From Candidatus Scalindua sp. SCAELEC01 (GTDB lineage Bacteria > Planctomycetota > Brocadiia > Brocadiales > Scalinduaceae), in NCBI GenBank assembly GCA_004282745.1, contig SHMT01000005.1, positions 1 to 64,000 on the forward strand: a stretch of DNA of 64,000 nt, in the 5' to 3' direction. A program made the translations under genes and the position numbers. Below the pieces are notes generated by a model. The model was not told where the DNA came from and did no database searches. It saw only the letters and a program-made list of their open reading frames with translations. Numbering within the stretch: position 1 is the stretch's first letter; each line of letters begins with the position of its first letter. Positions 9,751 through 19,532 of this stretch are shown piece after piece.

Positions 9751-10548
9751 ATGGGGGGATTTTTTGAAAACCTGTATGGTGGAGTCTTAATAAAGACTTG
9801 TGCAGAAATTTTTATCATATTTATTTTACTCTACACCATACTCAGGATAATGCAGGGGACACGTGGGACAGGCTTACTTAGAGGATTGGCATTTATTTTG
9901 GTTATCATTGCCATAGTCATTCTGTTTTTTATAAAGAAATTAGAACTCTATACCGTTGATTGGCTTATTTCAGAATTTTTGCCCGTATTTCTCATTCCAA
10001 TCATTATCCTCTTTCAGTCTGAATTTAGACGCGCCCTTATAAAGTTGGGACAAAGCCGTCTTTTCAGGGTTTTTTTTCGTTCTGAGGTTTTGGTGGTTCA
10101 GGAGCTCGTGACGGCAATAGTAAGCTTGTCTAAAAATAAGATAGGGGCTTTGATTGCGATTGAGTGTGAGGACGGACTGGACCATTATATTGAAAGTGGG
10201 ATACGGATTAATTCAGATATTTCCAGTGATCTCATCAGCACAATTTTTTGGCCAGGGACACCGCTCCATGATGGAGCCGTTATCATTCAAGAGCAGAAGA
10301 TTGTGGCTGCAGGTTGCCTCTTCCCTCTAACGGAAAGTGACACGATAGCAAAAACCTTTGGGACACGTCATAGAGCGGGTATTGGTATTACTGAAGAGAC
10401 CGATGCGATTTCGGTGATTGTTTCAGAAGAGACCGGTAGTATATCAATTTCTGTCAGGGGTCAATTACAGAAAGATATAAATAATGACGAATTAAAGAAA
10501 GCTTTGGAGAAATTGGCAACTGTGGGAGTTCTTAGTTCTCAGGGGTAG
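9751..10548 (+). CDS. cdaA: Diadenylate cyclase (c-di-AMP synthase)
   Basis: CdaA/DacA makes cyclic di-AMP from two ATP. It has about 265 residues: an N-terminal set of three membrane helices (about 12-90) and a cytoplasmic DAC domain. The active-site signatures are DGA within TPLHDGAVII (about 174-176) and GTRHRAGIG (about 204-212). A TTG three bases earlier could also serve as start. The next gene encodes its usual partner YbbR/CdaR, which regulates the cyclase. This pair implies c-di-AMP control of osmolyte or wall homeostasis. Confidence 0.95.
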   Translation: MGGFFENLYGGVLIKTCAEIFIIFILLYTILRIMQGTRGTGLLRGLAFILVIIAIVILFFIKKLELYTVDWLISEFLPVFLIPIIILFQSEFRRALIKLGQSRLFRVFFRSEVLVVQELVTAIVSLSKNKIGALIAIECEDGLDHYIESGIRINSDISSDLISTIFWPGTPLHDGAVIIQEQKIVAAGCLFPLTESDTIAKTFGTRHRAGIGITEETDAISVIVSEETGSISISVRGQLQKDINNDELKKALEKLATVGVLSSQG

Positions 10549-10557
10549 AGCTAGATT

Positions 10558-11559
10558 GTGAGAAAATTTCTATTTGGTAATTTAAGAGTGAAGGGGATGG
10601 CCTTAATAATGGCCATTGCACTTTGGTTATTTGCTGTTAATAAGCATACGGGAGACTTAAATGAAGATATTCCGTTGATAATCAATCCACCCCCTGGTTT
10701 GACGATACTGGATACGAGTTCTGTCCAGGTAAGCGTCACCTTAAGGGGCCCTCAAATTCTGATCGACCAGATATCTGATATGGTAAAAGAGGGGAAGATT
10801 AAGGCGAGGTATGATTTTTCAGATAGAGAAGAAATTGAAGGGGATAAATCTTCAAAAACCATTAGATTGACAAGGAAAAATTTTAACTTTCCCCAGGAAA
10901 TTCGAATGATTACGCTGGTTCCTAATGAGATTGATGTTGTATTGGGGAGGCTGGAAAGTAAGTATCTAAAAGTACAAGTTCAAAAAAAAGGAGTCCCTGC
11001 ACCTGGATATGAAGTAACGAGCGAATATTTTTATCCTCATAAAGTTCTGGTAACGGGACCGGCGAGTGTCCTGAAGGAATCAGAAGTTATTAATACGGTT
11101 CCTATAGACATAAATGAGGTAACCAACGAACAGAACAGGACGTTTCCTTGGAATGTAGACTTAGAGCAGAGTCTCACGTATAATAAAGACGGCAAATATG
11201 TTTCTCTTCCCATTCGTTGTGAAAGTAAGATAAAAGTATGGTTTATCATTTCCGCGCAGGAAGATCTGAAGGTATTTAAGGGCGTTAAGATAAAAGTACT
11301 CCATCCAGATGATTACGGTTTTATCGTAAAACTTAAGGAGGATTACATTGACATAAATTTTAAAGGTTCAAAGCTTACGCTTGATAGTTTAGATTCAAAA
11401 GATATTATAGCGTATGTTGATGTTGGCACTCTGATCCCTCCGGGACCGTACAAACAGCCAGTTGTCTGTACCGTCCCGGAGGGGCTTAAAATAGAGGGGA
11501 AATTACCAGAGGTCCACGTTGATGTAGTTTCAAGAAAAGAAGATCAAAAAGAAGATTAA
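10558..11559 (+). CDS. ybbR: YbbR-domain regulator of CdaA (CdaR-like)
   Basis: This 333-residue protein has one N-terminal membrane anchor (about 12-27). It is followed by tandem extracytoplasmic YbbR domains, recognisable by repeats of the type V-x-L-R-G-P ... I-x-A-x-x-D and the VLVTGPASVLKESEVINTVP block. YbbR/CdaR binds CdaA at the membrane and tunes c-di-AMP synthesis. The GTG start at 10558 lies 9 bases after cdaA, and the pair is conserved across many phyla. No enzymatic motif is present. Confidence 0.9.
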   Translation: MRKFLFGNLRVKGMALIMAIALWLFAVNKHTGDLNEDIPLIINPPPGLTILDTSSVQVSVTLRGPQILIDQISDMVKEGKIKARYDFSDREEIEGDKSSKTIRLTRKNFNFPQEIRMITLVPNEIDVVLGRLESKYLKVQVQKKGVPAPGYEVTSEYFYPHKVLVTGPASVLKESEVINTVPIDINEVTNEQNRTFPWNVDLEQSLTYNKDGKYVSLPIRCESKIKVWFIISAQEDLKVFKGVKIKVLHPDDYGFIVKLKEDYIDINFKGSKLTLDSLDSKDIIAYVDVGTLIPPGPYKQPVVCTVPEGLKIEGKLPEVHVDVVSRKEDQKED

Positions 11560-11600
11560 AAACGCGGCATAGTAATACGGTGTGCCTGAAAGGAAAACCT

Positions 11601-12359
11601 GTGATTAAATTAGGTGTTAACGTTGACCATGTTGCTACGATAAGACAGGCGAGAATGACTTATGAACCTGATCCTGTCCTGGCAGCGGGTCTCGCAGACT
11701 TGGGTGGTGCCGATATAATTACGGTTCATCTGAGAGAAGATCAACGGCATATTCAGGTAAGGGATATTGAATTGTTGCATAAGACAGTTTTTTCTAAGCT
11801 CAACCTGGAGATGGCTACCTCAGAAGACATAATCAGTATCGCACTGAAGATTAAACCAGAGCAGATAACGTTGGTTCCTGAAAAGAGAGAGGAGATTACG
11901 ACTGAAGGAGGGCTTTCTGTTACGACTCAAACAGGGTATCTGTCTGCAGTAGTGAAAAAGTTTGTCGAAGAAGGCATACACGTGAGCCTTTTTATTGATC
12001 CAGTCAAGGATCAAATTGTTGCTTCCAAAGAAGTGGGAGCACAATCAGTTGAACTGCATACCGGCAAGTATGCCAATGTCAGAGGTGATAAAAAGAGAGA
12101 TGCACTACTTGAAGAGTTGGTTGAAGGGAGCCGTTATGCTCAAAGTCTGGGTCTGGGGGTGAATGCCGGACACGGAATGACATACAAAAACGTAGGGCCT
12201 GTTGTTGAGAGATTGGAGATCGAAGAACTTCACATTGGACATAGCATTGTTGCAAGGGCTCTATTTGTGGGGCTGAAAGAAGCGGTATGGGAGATGAAAG
12301 AGATCATACATAAACACTATTTGGTAAAGAAACTTTCTGAACAGAAAAGGTCTGGTTGA
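11601..12359 (+). CDS. pdxJ: Pyridoxine 5'-phosphate synthase
   Basis: PdxJ joins deoxyxylulose 5-phosphate and 3-amino-2-oxopropyl phosphate to form pyridoxine phosphate. Family motifs are KLGVNVDHVATIRQAR at the start, ADIITVHLREDQRHIQ, ELHTGKYA, LGVNAGHGM and ELHIGHSIVARA. The ATG/GTG choice matters: GTG 11601 has AAAGGA 7 bases upstream and gives the standard N-terminus. An in-frame GTG at 11580 would add seven extra residues. It follows ybbR by about 40 bases and is probably co-transcribed. Confidence 0.95.
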   Translation: MIKLGVNVDHVATIRQARMTYEPDPVLAAGLADLGGADIITVHLREDQRHIQVRDIELLHKTVFSKLNLEMATSEDIISIALKIKPEQITLVPEKREEITTEGGLSVTTQTGYLSAVVKKFVEEGIHVSLFIDPVKDQIVASKEVGAQSVELHTGKYANVRGDKKRDALLEELVEGSRYAQSLGLGVNAGHGMTYKNVGPVVERLEIEELHIGHSIVARALFVGLKEAVWEMKEIIHKHYLVKKLSEQKRSG

Positions 12360-12428
12360 TTTATCTCGTTCTGGCTGGATGACCAAATTTTCTGATCAAT
12401 AAAATAGAGGCGAATCATACCTTAATTT

Positions 12429-12444
12429 TCGCTAATATTAGCGA
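12429..12444. promoter_or_regulatory. Perfect 16-bp palindrome upstream of dapA
   Basis: TCGCTAATATTAGCGA is its own reverse complement. It lies about 60 bases before the dapA start, just upstream of a TTGACA (12458-12463). That TTGACA is 17 bases from TATTTA (12481-12486). The position suits a dimeric repressor or activator operator. The hexamer pair would start transcription very near the ribosome-binding site, so it may not be the real promoter. No regulator is identified. Confidence 0.4.
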
Positions 12445-12505
12445 GAAGTTGAGTAATTTGACAAAGCCTTGCAACCGGAGTATTTAAAGAGGAGGTAGAA
12501 CTTTT

Positions 12506-13372
12506 ATGTTCACGGGATCAATCGTTGCTTTAGTGACACCGTTTAATGGTGGAATAGTAGATTATGACAAACTTGCAGAGTTGGTGGAGTATCATATTGT
12601 AAATGGAACAAATGGCATATTGCCGTGTGGGACAACCGGTGAGTCTCCTACGTTGAGCCATAATGAGCATGAGGAGGTTATTTCAAAGGTTGTGCAAATG
12701 GTCAATGGCCGCATACCCGTGATAGCGGGTACGGGTTCTAACAATACGGAAGAGGCATTAGAATTGACCAAATACGCAAAAAAAGCAGGTGCTGATGGGG
12801 CGTTAGTCATTACGCCTTATTACAACAAACCAACCCAAGAAGGTCTTTACCGGCACTACAAAGCAATTACGGACCAGGTTGATATACCCATAGTCATATA
12901 TAACGTTCCTTCAAGAACAGGAGTATCGATATCTCCGGATACCGTAGCAAGACTGAGCGAAATGAAGAATATCGTTGCGATTAAGGAGGCAAGCGGAGAT
13001 ATTGATCAAACGAGTCAGATTCTCCAATTGTGTGATATAACGGTATTATCGGGTGACGACTCTTTAACATTACCAATACTGTCTGTGGGTGGTAAGGGGG
13101 TAATTTCAGTAGTAGCAAATATCCTTCCAAGTGATGTCTCGAAAATGGTTGCGAAATGTCTGAAAAGTATCGATGAGAGTACACAGATGATGCACAATAG
13201 ACTCTTTCCAATTTGTAAAGCAATGTTTATCGAGACAAATCCAATATCCGTAAAAACGGCCATGAGGTTGCTTGGGAGATTAAATGGAGAAATGAGATTG
13301 CCGCTTTGTGAAATGAACAATGAGAATGAAAAAAAACTTCGGAATGCATTACAGAGCTTTGGTCTTATTTGA
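12506..13372 (+). CDS. dapA: 4-hydroxy-tetrahydrodipicolinate synthase
   Basis: DapA condenses pyruvate with aspartate semialdehyde, the entry to lysine and diaminopimelate (cell-wall) synthesis. The 288-residue TIM barrel has [10 protein letters not shown] (Thr43/Thr44), Tyr132 in YNVPSRTG and the Schiff-base Lys160 in [10 protein letters not shown] strong AGGAGG ribosome-binding site stands ahead of ATG 12506. The folE frame begins before its stop, so the two genes are adjacent with overlapping frames. Confidence 0.96.
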   Translation: MFTGSIVALVTPFNGGIVDYDKLAELVEYHIVNGTNGILPCGTTGESPTLSHNEHEEVISKVVQMVNGRIPVIAGTGSNNTEEALELTKYAKKAGADGALVITPYYNKPTQEGLYRHYKAITDQVDIPIVIYNVPSRTGVSISPDTVARLSEMKNIVAIKEASGDIDQTSQILQLCDITVLSGDDSLTLPILSVGGKGVISVVANILPSDVSKMVAKCLKSIDESTQMMHNRLFPICKAMFIETNPISVKTAMRLLGRLNGEMRLPLCEMNNENEKKLRNALQSFGLI

Positions 13373-13413
13373 GTCTTGACAACCGATTTACACCTATTAA
13401 GAATAATACAATA

Positions 13414-13974
13414 ATGGATAAACAGAAGATAATGAAGGCTACCAAGTTATTGTTGGAAGGGATTGGCGAGGATCCGAGCCGTGAAGGACTTCTCGAAACA
13501 CCAAGACGGGTTGCCGAAATGTGTGAGGAGATTTTTTCGGGTATTGGTGCTGATTCAGGAGAGCAAATTAAGATTTTACAGTCTGAAGATCATGATGAAA
13601 TCGTTCTTTTAAAAGATATTCCGTTCTTCTCTGTTTGTGAACATCATTTGCTTCCTTTTATAGGGAAGGCGCATGTTGCCTACATACCCAATGGTAACCG
13701 TGTTACTGGTTTGAGTAAACTTGCGAGAGTGGTCGATACAGAGTCGAAGAAATTACAAATGCAAGAACGTCTGACTACGGCAATAGCTAATTCAATTATG
13801 AATGCGCTTCAACCAAAGGGAGCAATGGCGATTGTTGAGGCAGAGCATCTTTGCATGACTATGAGAGGGATAAAAAAGCCGGGTACTATTACGCGAACGT
13901 CCGTTGTAAGAGGGATATTTCGGGAGAGTCTTGCAACAAGAACAGAGGCTATGTCGTTAATTATGGGTAGATGA
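13414..13974 (+). CDS. folE: GTP cyclohydrolase I
   Basis: FolE converts GTP to dihydroneopterin triphosphate, the first step to folate and pterins. From ATG 13414 the protein has 186 residues, the normal size. An in-frame TTG at 13369 overlapping dapA would add 15 poorly conserved residues. Visible motifs are [16 protein letters not shown], zinc-binding VCEHHLLPF and [15 protein letters not shown] and [10 protein letters not shown]. Its partner folP is about 4 kb upstream. Confidence 0.95.
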   Translation: MDKQKIMKATKLLLEGIGEDPSREGLLETPRRVAEMCEEIFSGIGADSGEQIKILQSEDHDEIVLLKDIPFFSVCEHHLLPFIGKAHVAYIPNGNRVTGLSKLARVVDTESKKLQMQERLTTAIANSIMNALQPKGAMAIVEAEHLCMTMRGIKKPGTITRTSVVRGIFRESLATRTEAMSLIMGR

Positions 13975-14081
13975 AAAACCCACTATGACAGGATTTGCGT
14001 TACTTCTTAAAGGCGTAAGAGTCATTTTTTATTCTCTGTTTGATGAATGTAAATACTGAATATCATACGTTTAAAATCTTC

Positions 14082-15713
14082 ATGAAGACTAAGAATATTT
14101 TTGTAATCCTACTATTGGTGAACCTGATGATGTTTACTGATAATGATGCTGATGCGGCGAGCAGCTATGGAAAGGCCCTCTTGGAGATTATGAAGGTCAA
14201 GCCGTCGACTGATGCGGAAATGGAGGATACCTTTTTAGAAGATCGAGATACTGTTGTCGAATTCTTTCCAAACGATGTAAAATTTCTTAATATGACACTC
14301 AAGGATTGCATATATCATGCATGTAAGAATAACTACGACATTGAAATTGCAAGTTTTGACCCTCCCATAAGCGACGCAGAGATTAAGGTTGAAAAGTCAG
14401 TGTTTGATCCCATTCTTAACATAACGGGACAGACCCAGGATTCTGAAACACCTTCAAACAGTCTTTTGCAACTTGGTCTTGGTAGCTCGTTGTCAGATTT
14501 TAGTGTAGATACACAAACTCTCGATGCCAAGGCAGAAAAACTTTGGTCAACCGGTGCTACATTTACGTTAGATTTTAATATTAATCAAGTACACCTTGAT
14601 CCTTCTCCGTTCGCATTTTTCAACCCTTTTGTTGATTCGTATATCGAAGCTAAAATTAACCAGCCTCTTTTAAGAAATGCAGGGATTTTCTACAATAGAA
14701 GTAATATCTACATTGCAAGAAATAATAAAAAGATATCCCTGTTGCAGTTCAAAGAAACAGCGATTCGGGTAATTAATGATGTCCAGAGAATCTATTGGGA
14801 ACTGGTGAAGGCAATTGAGGATCTTAAGGTACGAAACAAGTCGTTGGAAAGGGCAAAAGATCTGTTGAGGAAAAACAGGGTTCAGGCCCGTGTGGGGACG
14901 ATGGCGCCAATTGATGTGTTAGAGGCGGAAGAGGGTGTTGCCAAGCAGGTTGAAGGCGTTATCATAGGAGAAAATAATGTGGGAAATAAGGAAGATGAGT
15001 TAAAGCAAATAATGAATTTTCGCAGAGGTTCTATCCTTTCTGACGCATCGATCATACCACTGGATAGACCACCTTTTGAGATCAAGAAGGTGTCCCTTGA
15101 TGAGTCGATACAGATTGCGATGAAAAATAGGCCGGAACTCTTTGTACAGGGTTTGGACATAGCAAATGCAAAGATTAATGTGAAACAGAAGAGAAACCAA
15201 CTGCTTCCAAAGCTTGATTTTGAGGCGGGAATCCGTTACACGGGACTCGCAGCGAATAAGGGGAATTCGCTTGATTCCACTTTTTCTCAGGATTTCCAAA
15301 GTGAATTTTTCCAGGTTGTATTAGAGGTGCCTTTAGGGAATAGAGAGGCCAGAAACAACTATTCCAAGGCGAAACTCGAAGCAACGAAATCTGTGCTTGG
15401 CAGGAGAAAACTTGAGCAATCTATTGTTGTTGAGGTAAGAACGGCGGTTCGCCAAATCAAGACAAATATTGAGCGGGTAAAGGCTTCGGCAAAGGCGAAG
15501 GAGTTGGCGCAAGAGAGACTCGAGGCAGAGGAGAAGAAGTTCAAAGTGGGGAGAACTACCAGTTTAGAAGTAGTGAGAGCGCAGGAAAATTTAGCAATTG
15601 CTGAGGGTAGGGCTATAAATGCAAGAGTTGACTACCAGGTCTCATTAGGTAATTTAGAGGCTGTGCAGGGTACTATTATAGAAAAAAATAGCATCGTAAT
15701 AGAAGAGTATTAA
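14082..15713 (+). CDS. TolC-family outer-membrane efflux protein
   Basis: The product is about 543 residues. It has a Sec signal peptide (MKTKNIFVILLLVNLMMF, cleavage near ADAAS) and two outer-membrane efflux (OEP) repeats. The repeats are long heptad-rich helices (for example RVIND VQRIYWELVKAIEDLKV and SIVVEVRTAVRQIKTNIERV) separated by beta segments such as FEAGIRYTGLA. TolC proteins are trimeric outer-membrane exits for efflux pumps and type I secretion. No pump or adaptor gene is adjacent, so the partner system is unknown. The ATG at 14082 is chosen because it starts the signal peptide; a TTG at 14040 adds 14 residues. Confidence 0.88.
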   Translation: MKTKNIFVILLLVNLMMFTDNDADAASSYGKALLEIMKVKPSTDAEMEDTFLEDRDTVVEFFPNDVKFLNMTLKDCIYHACKNNYDIEIASFDPPISDAEIKVEKSVFDPILNITGQTQDSETPSNSLLQLGLGSSLSDFSVDTQTLDAKAEKLWSTGATFTLDFNINQVHLDPSPFAFFNPFVDSYIEAKINQPLLRNAGIFYNRSNIYIARNNKKISLLQFKETAIRVINDVQRIYWELVKAIEDLKVRNKSLERAKDLLRKNRVQARVGTMAPIDVLEAEEGVAKQVEGVIIGENNVGNKEDELKQIMNFRRGSILSDASIIPLDRPPFEIKKVSLDESIQIAMKNRPELFVQGLDIANAKINVKQKRNQLLPKLDFEAGIRYTGLAANKGNSLDSTFSQDFQSEFFQVVLEVPLGNREARNNYSKAKLEATKSVLGRRKLEQSIVVEVRTAVRQIKTNIERVKASAKAKELAQERLEAEEKKFKVGRTTSLEVVRAQENLAIAEGRAINARVDYQVSLGNLEAVQGTIIEKNSIVIEEY

Positions 15714-15809
15714 TATATCGGTATAAGTTAATTGCCGAAAGGTTTATAATAATATTTCTTATCGGAGTATAACACAATTCGATAGTCACAAAAGGAAGGT
15801 TTATGTAAA

Positions 15810-16616
15810 ATGATAGAATTTACAGAAGAGCAGATAAATCGGTACTCTAGACATATAATTTTATCCGAGGTCGGTGGAAAAGGTCAGAGGAAGCTCTTAG
15901 ACTCTAAAGTGTTTTTGATTGGTGCTGGAGGGCTTGGCTCTCCAGCAGCCTACTATTTAGCTGCTGTGGGTGTTGGCAAGATCGGGATTGCAGACAATGA
16001 TAAGGTTGATTTTTCAAATTTACAACGACAAATACTCCACTCTACCAAAGATGTGGGTTACTCCAAGGCCCTCTCTGCAAAAGAGACCCTTGAGGGGTTA
16101 AACCCCGATGTGGAAGTGGTTCCATACCTGGACCGTCTTACTTCAGAAAACATTATCGACATCATCAAGGAATATGATGTGATTCTTGATGGTTCAGACA
16201 ATTTTCCCACGAGATACCTGGTAAATGATGCCTGTGTTCTTACTGGCAAACCGTTATCACATGGTTCCATTTTTCGGTTTGAGGGACAGGTAACTACAAT
16301 TGTACCGGGTAAAAGTCCTTGCTACCGCTGTATTTTTGAGATTCCGCCTCCTCCCGAATTAGTACCATCCTGTCAGGAGGCAGGAGTTTTGGGAGTCCTT
16401 CCCGGGGTGATTGGTAGTATTCAGGCAACTGAGGTGATTAAACTGATCCTGGGTAAGGGGAAACTCCTTCTGGGAGAGCTCCTTCTCTATGATTCCTTGG
16501 GAATGGATGTTAAAAAGTTGAAGTTAAAACGGAATCCTTGCTGCCCGATATGCGGTGAAAATCCTACGATAAAGGAGCTCATAGATTATGAACAGTTCTG
16601 TCAGGTAAATTTCTAA
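15810..16616 (+). CDS. MoeB/ThiF-family adenylyltransferase (E1-like)
   Basis: These enzymes adenylate the C-terminal Gly-Gly of ubiquitin-like sulfur carriers (MoaD, ThiS) for molybdopterin, thiamine or cysteine synthesis. The 268-residue protein has the nucleotide motif GAGGLGSP (38-45), DNDKVDFSNLQRQ, a zinc site from Cys171-x2-Cys174 and Cys245-x2-Cys248, and a candidate thioester Cys188 in PSCQEAGVLG. There is no rhodanese domain. No carrier gene lies nearby, so MoeB and ThiF roles cannot be told apart. ATG 15810 has an AAGGAAGG-like ribosome-binding site. Confidence 0.9.
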   Translation: MIEFTEEQINRYSRHIILSEVGGKGQRKLLDSKVFLIGAGGLGSPAAYYLAAVGVGKIGIADNDKVDFSNLQRQILHSTKDVGYSKALSAKETLEGLNPDVEVVPYLDRLTSENIIDIIKEYDVILDGSDNFPTRYLVNDACVLTGKPLSHGSIFRFEGQVTTIVPGKSPCYRCIFEIPPPPELVPSCQEAGVLGVLPGVIGSIQATEVIKLILGKGKLLLGELLLYDSLGMDVKKLKLKRNPCCPICGENPTIKELIDYEQFCQVNF

Positions 16617-16708
16617 ATCAGAGAATTGTTCTCCTCAGGATGGTGGTTATTAATCCGGATGTGGTGATCACAAGAATGTCCAAATTTCGCAACGGATATA
16701 AACAAAAA

Positions 16709-16873
16709 CCGGTTTGGTTTTAGATTTTTCTAAATCAAAGCCTGCTTGCCGGTACACTCGCTCCGTGTTTTTCTCGGATTTTACCTGTCTGCCCGTCCGA
16801 ATGGCCTGATGGGCGGGCGTGCGCTCCTTACGCACAGGCAGATCAGGAAACCATTATAAGATGAGCATATTTC
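16709..16873 (+). repeat. Repeat family B, copy near the cyclase start
   Basis: Begins AAAACCGGTTTGGTTTT and ends AACCATTATAAGATGAGCAT, matching the ends of other copies (19188-19486, 32459-32599, 62651-62820). A 69-bp block at 16773-16841 differs at one base from 19392-19460. The block folds into stacked hairpins (GCCCGTCC/GGGCGGGC and GTGCG/CGCAC). The element ends about 25 bases before the cyclase ATG, so it may carry or affect its promoter. No protein is encoded. Confidence 0.7.
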
Positions 16874-16897
16874 ACTACCTCTCGTATCAAACCTGTT

Positions 16898-19003
16898 ATG
16901 ATGCATATCCCTCTATTCTCTCGGTCGCGTCCTGCGACGATCCGGCACAGCCTTATTAGGAATCTTGTACTCTTAATCATGCTGACTTCCGGAGCAATAT
17001 TGACAGTCACCATTATTGGATCTTCTCATGTAATTAAAGATCTTTCGCTCTCGCTGATAAGACGTACAACCGATCAGATGGAGTCAGAACTCAAGCACCT
17101 GTTTGAACCTGTTGTCAGGAATCTGCTCATAGCACGGCAGTGGGGGAGAGAAGGTATACTTGAAAAAACAGACCTCGTTTTCCTGAACTCCTTATTCATA
17201 CCGGTATTGCAGGAGAACGATCAGGTTTCCTCTATGATGATTGCGGATTCGGATGGCATAGAATATCTCCTGCTGCGGATTGAAGACAGGTGGTACAATC
17301 GAATCACCCGGGTCAAAAGCTGGGGCAGACAGACATTGTGGTATCAATGGAAAGATACCCACACGTTCATTGATACATATTGGAAGGAACTTGACTATGA
17401 TCCACGCCTGAGACCGTGGTATCAGAATGCCGTAGATAATAAGGATCTGGGAGCGGTGAACTGGACAGAACCGTATACCTTCCTGACAACGAAGGATCCC
17501 GGTATCACTGCATCCGTAAGCTGGCAGGTGGATGATACGACCAATGTAATAGCCTTTGATGTCCTCCTTACCGATATCTCTCGATTTACGACCGGACAGT
17601 ACATGAGTAAAAGTGGTAAATCGATTATCTTGACGGAGGAGGGCTTGATGCTTGGTCTTTCGCGTGATGAAACTCTCAGGAGTAGGAGTGATCCGAGGGA
17701 GTCAATGTTATCACCTGTCGTGACCGTGGAGAGTCCTCCACTCGTTAAGGCGGTACAAAACTGGAAGAAGATGACAAAGGGAACGCAGGTTCCCTTTCAG
17801 TTTAAGGCGGACAGGAAAAACTGGTGGGGGGAATTTCGAAGTTTTTTATTGGGTAGTCGTACGTTTTGGATCGGGGTTGTAGTGCCGGCGAGCGACTTTT
17901 TGTCGGAAGTGAAAAGACAGAGAAATTTTATCATACTCATTACATTTGGAGCGTTGGTGTTAACCATTGTTATGGCCATATTTTTAGCCCAAACGTATAG
18001 TCTCCCTCTGGAAAAGCTTGTAGAACAAAGTAACCGCATACGCAATCTCGATCTCAGATCAGATCAGCATATTACCTCAAGGTTTGCTGAGGTGCAGCAG
18101 CTTGCCAATGCACAAAAACAGATGCTTTTTGCACTGCAGTCCTTTGCCCGGTATGTTCCCGTTGAAGTTGTGCGGCAGCTGTTACGGCAGGGAGAGATCG
18201 CCAGAATTGGGGGACGTACGGAAAATCTCACGGTAGTCTTTACTGATATCCGCGGTTTTACGACCATTGCAGAGAGGATGTCACCGGAGGAGTTGACCGC
18301 TCACATGGCGGAATATTTCGATAGTGTGCTGGAGACACTCCATACCGGAAGGGCCACCATTGACAAATTTATGGGAGACGGCATCTGTGCTTTCTGGGGT
18401 GCACCAAAATATGACCCAGATCACATTGAGAATGCGGTAAATGCGGTTCTTGACTGCCGTGTGAAATTGGAATCATGTAATTTGAATTGGGAAAAGAGGG
18501 GGTTGCCGCCGTTACCGACATGCTTTGGCCTTGATACCGGTTCAGTGGTTGTTGGGAATGTTGGGGCCCATTCGAGATTAAATTACACGGTACTCGGCGA
18601 TACCGTAAACATTGCAAGCCGCATAGAGGCACTGAATCGTCTTTATGGAACAGTTGCGCTTGCCTCTGAGAAAATCCGGGACGGGGCGGGGAAAGGGTTT
18701 CTGTGGCGGTACGTGGACAGGGTAGGCGTTAAGGGGAAAAGTGAATCGATAAAGATATATGAACTCCTTGGGAGAAGAGATGAAGTTTCCGAGGAAACGT
18801 TGAAGTTTGCCCAATGCTATGAGGAGGCGTTACGTCTCTTTCACTCCCGACAATTTCATGGGGCCTTAGAAGTCTTGGGGGGGGGAGAACGTGATTGGCC
18901 TATAGATCCCTCTATTCGAAGATTAGTTGAAAGTTGTCGATATTACCTTCAACATCCCCCACCTGATAATTGGGACGGTATAGTTTGGCTTAAAGAGAAG
19001 TAA
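16898..19003 (+). CDS. Class III adenylate/guanylate cyclase with Cache-type sensor
   Basis: The 701-residue membrane protein has a first membrane helix (about 20-45), a large extracytoplasmic Cache-like sensor (about 50-335, with RPWYQNAVD typical of dCache), and a second membrane helix (about 345-370). A HAMP-like linker and a class III cyclase domain (about 430-600) follow. The cyclase shows VVFTDIRGFT, DKFMGDGICAFWG and the GLDTGSVVVGNVG and NYTVLGDTVNIASRIEAL blocks, so metal-binding Asp and catalytic Asn/Arg are present. A TPR-like tail follows. The next gene encodes a cyclic-nucleotide-binding protein. Base use looks more GC-rich than the neighbours, and family B repeats lie on both sides. 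Confidence 0.93.
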   Translation: MMHIPLFSRSRPATIRHSLIRNLVLLIMLTSGAILTVTIIGSSHVIKDLSLSLIRRTTDQMESELKHLFEPVVRNLLIARQWGREGILEKTDLVFLNSLFIPVLQENDQVSSMMIADSDGIEYLLLRIEDRWYNRITRVKSWGRQTLWYQWKDTHTFIDTYWKELDYDPRLRPWYQNAVDNKDLGAVNWTEPYTFLTTKDPGITASVSWQVDDTTNVIAFDVLLTDISRFTTGQYMSKSGKSIILTEEGLMLGLSRDETLRSRSDPRESMLSPVVTVESPPLVKAVQNWKKMTKGTQVPFQFKADRKNWWGEFRSFLLGSRTFWIGVVVPASDFLSEVKRQRNFIILITFGALVLTIVMAIFLAQTYSLPLEKLVEQSNRIRNLDLRSDQHITSRFAEVQQLANAQKQMLFALQSFARYVPVEVVRQLLRQGEIARIGGRTENLTVVFTDIRGFTTIAERMSPEELTAHMAEYFDSVLETLHTGRATIDKFMGDGICAFWGAPKYDPDHIENAVNAVLDCRVKLESCNLNWEKRGLPPLPTCFGLDTGSVVVGNVGAHSRLNYTVLGDTVNIASRIEALNRLYGTVALASEKIRDGAGKGFLWRYVDRVGVKGKSESIKIYELLGRRDEVSEETLKFAQCYEEALRLFHSRQFHGALEVLGGGERDWPIDPSIRRLVESCRYYLQHPPPDNWDGIVWLKEK

Positions 19004-19133
19004 TTTGTTGTTGAACGAAATTTACCGCCTATAGGGCCGTCGATAAGCGTTAGCCATCTATTTTCGTGAGAGATATGGAGAGGATGGACCGGGAGTTGGG
19101 GTGTTCATTAAGGTTTATGAATCAATTCTTTTA

Positions 19134-19162
19134 TTGACACCCTTTGGCAGAATCATTAGAAT
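19134..19162 (+). promoter_or_regulatory. Sigma70-type promoter before the cNMP-binding gene
   Basis: TTGACA (19134-19139) and TAGAAT (19157-19162) are spaced by 17 bases. It reads through the following family B repeat towards the gene at 19533, giving a leader of about 360 bases. Confidence 0.5.
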
Positions 19163-19187
19163 CTTCATGGGTTGATTTGGATATATT

Positions 19188-19486
19188 AAAACCGGTTTGG
19201 TGTTCGGCTTTACCCGTCCCCGCCAGAAAGAGCGTCGCCCGCGCGGCCTACCAGCCATTCGGACGGGGGTTGGCGATCGGTTGACAGATCGGGCGGGCCG
19301 GAAACCAAATCTTGATTGACTGTCCGATATGTCGTCCAGGCGGGCCGTTATCCTCGGACAAGGCGCCGAGGACTTTACTTGCTCAATTGATCTCGGATTT
19401 TACCTGTCTGCCCGTCCGAATGGCCTGATGGGCGGGCGTGCGCTCCTTACGCACAGACAGGTCTGAAAACCATTATGAGATGGGTA
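19188..19486 (+). repeat. Repeat family B, long copy
   Basis: Same left (TAAAACCGGTTTGGTGTTCG) and right (AAAACCATTATGAGATGGGT) ends as the other copies, but the interior is longer (about 300 bp). The added part includes a module CCCCGCCAGAAAGAGCGTCG that also appears in family C copies at 41461 and 55810. CCTGTCTG/CAGACAGG pair as a perfect stem here; in the 16709 copy the same stem has a G-U type change. It ends about 45 bases before the cNMP-binding gene. Confidence 0.7.
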
Positions 19487-19532
19487 TTCTAATTGACACG
19501 AAGTGCTTATGTTTGAGAGGGGAGCCTAGAAA

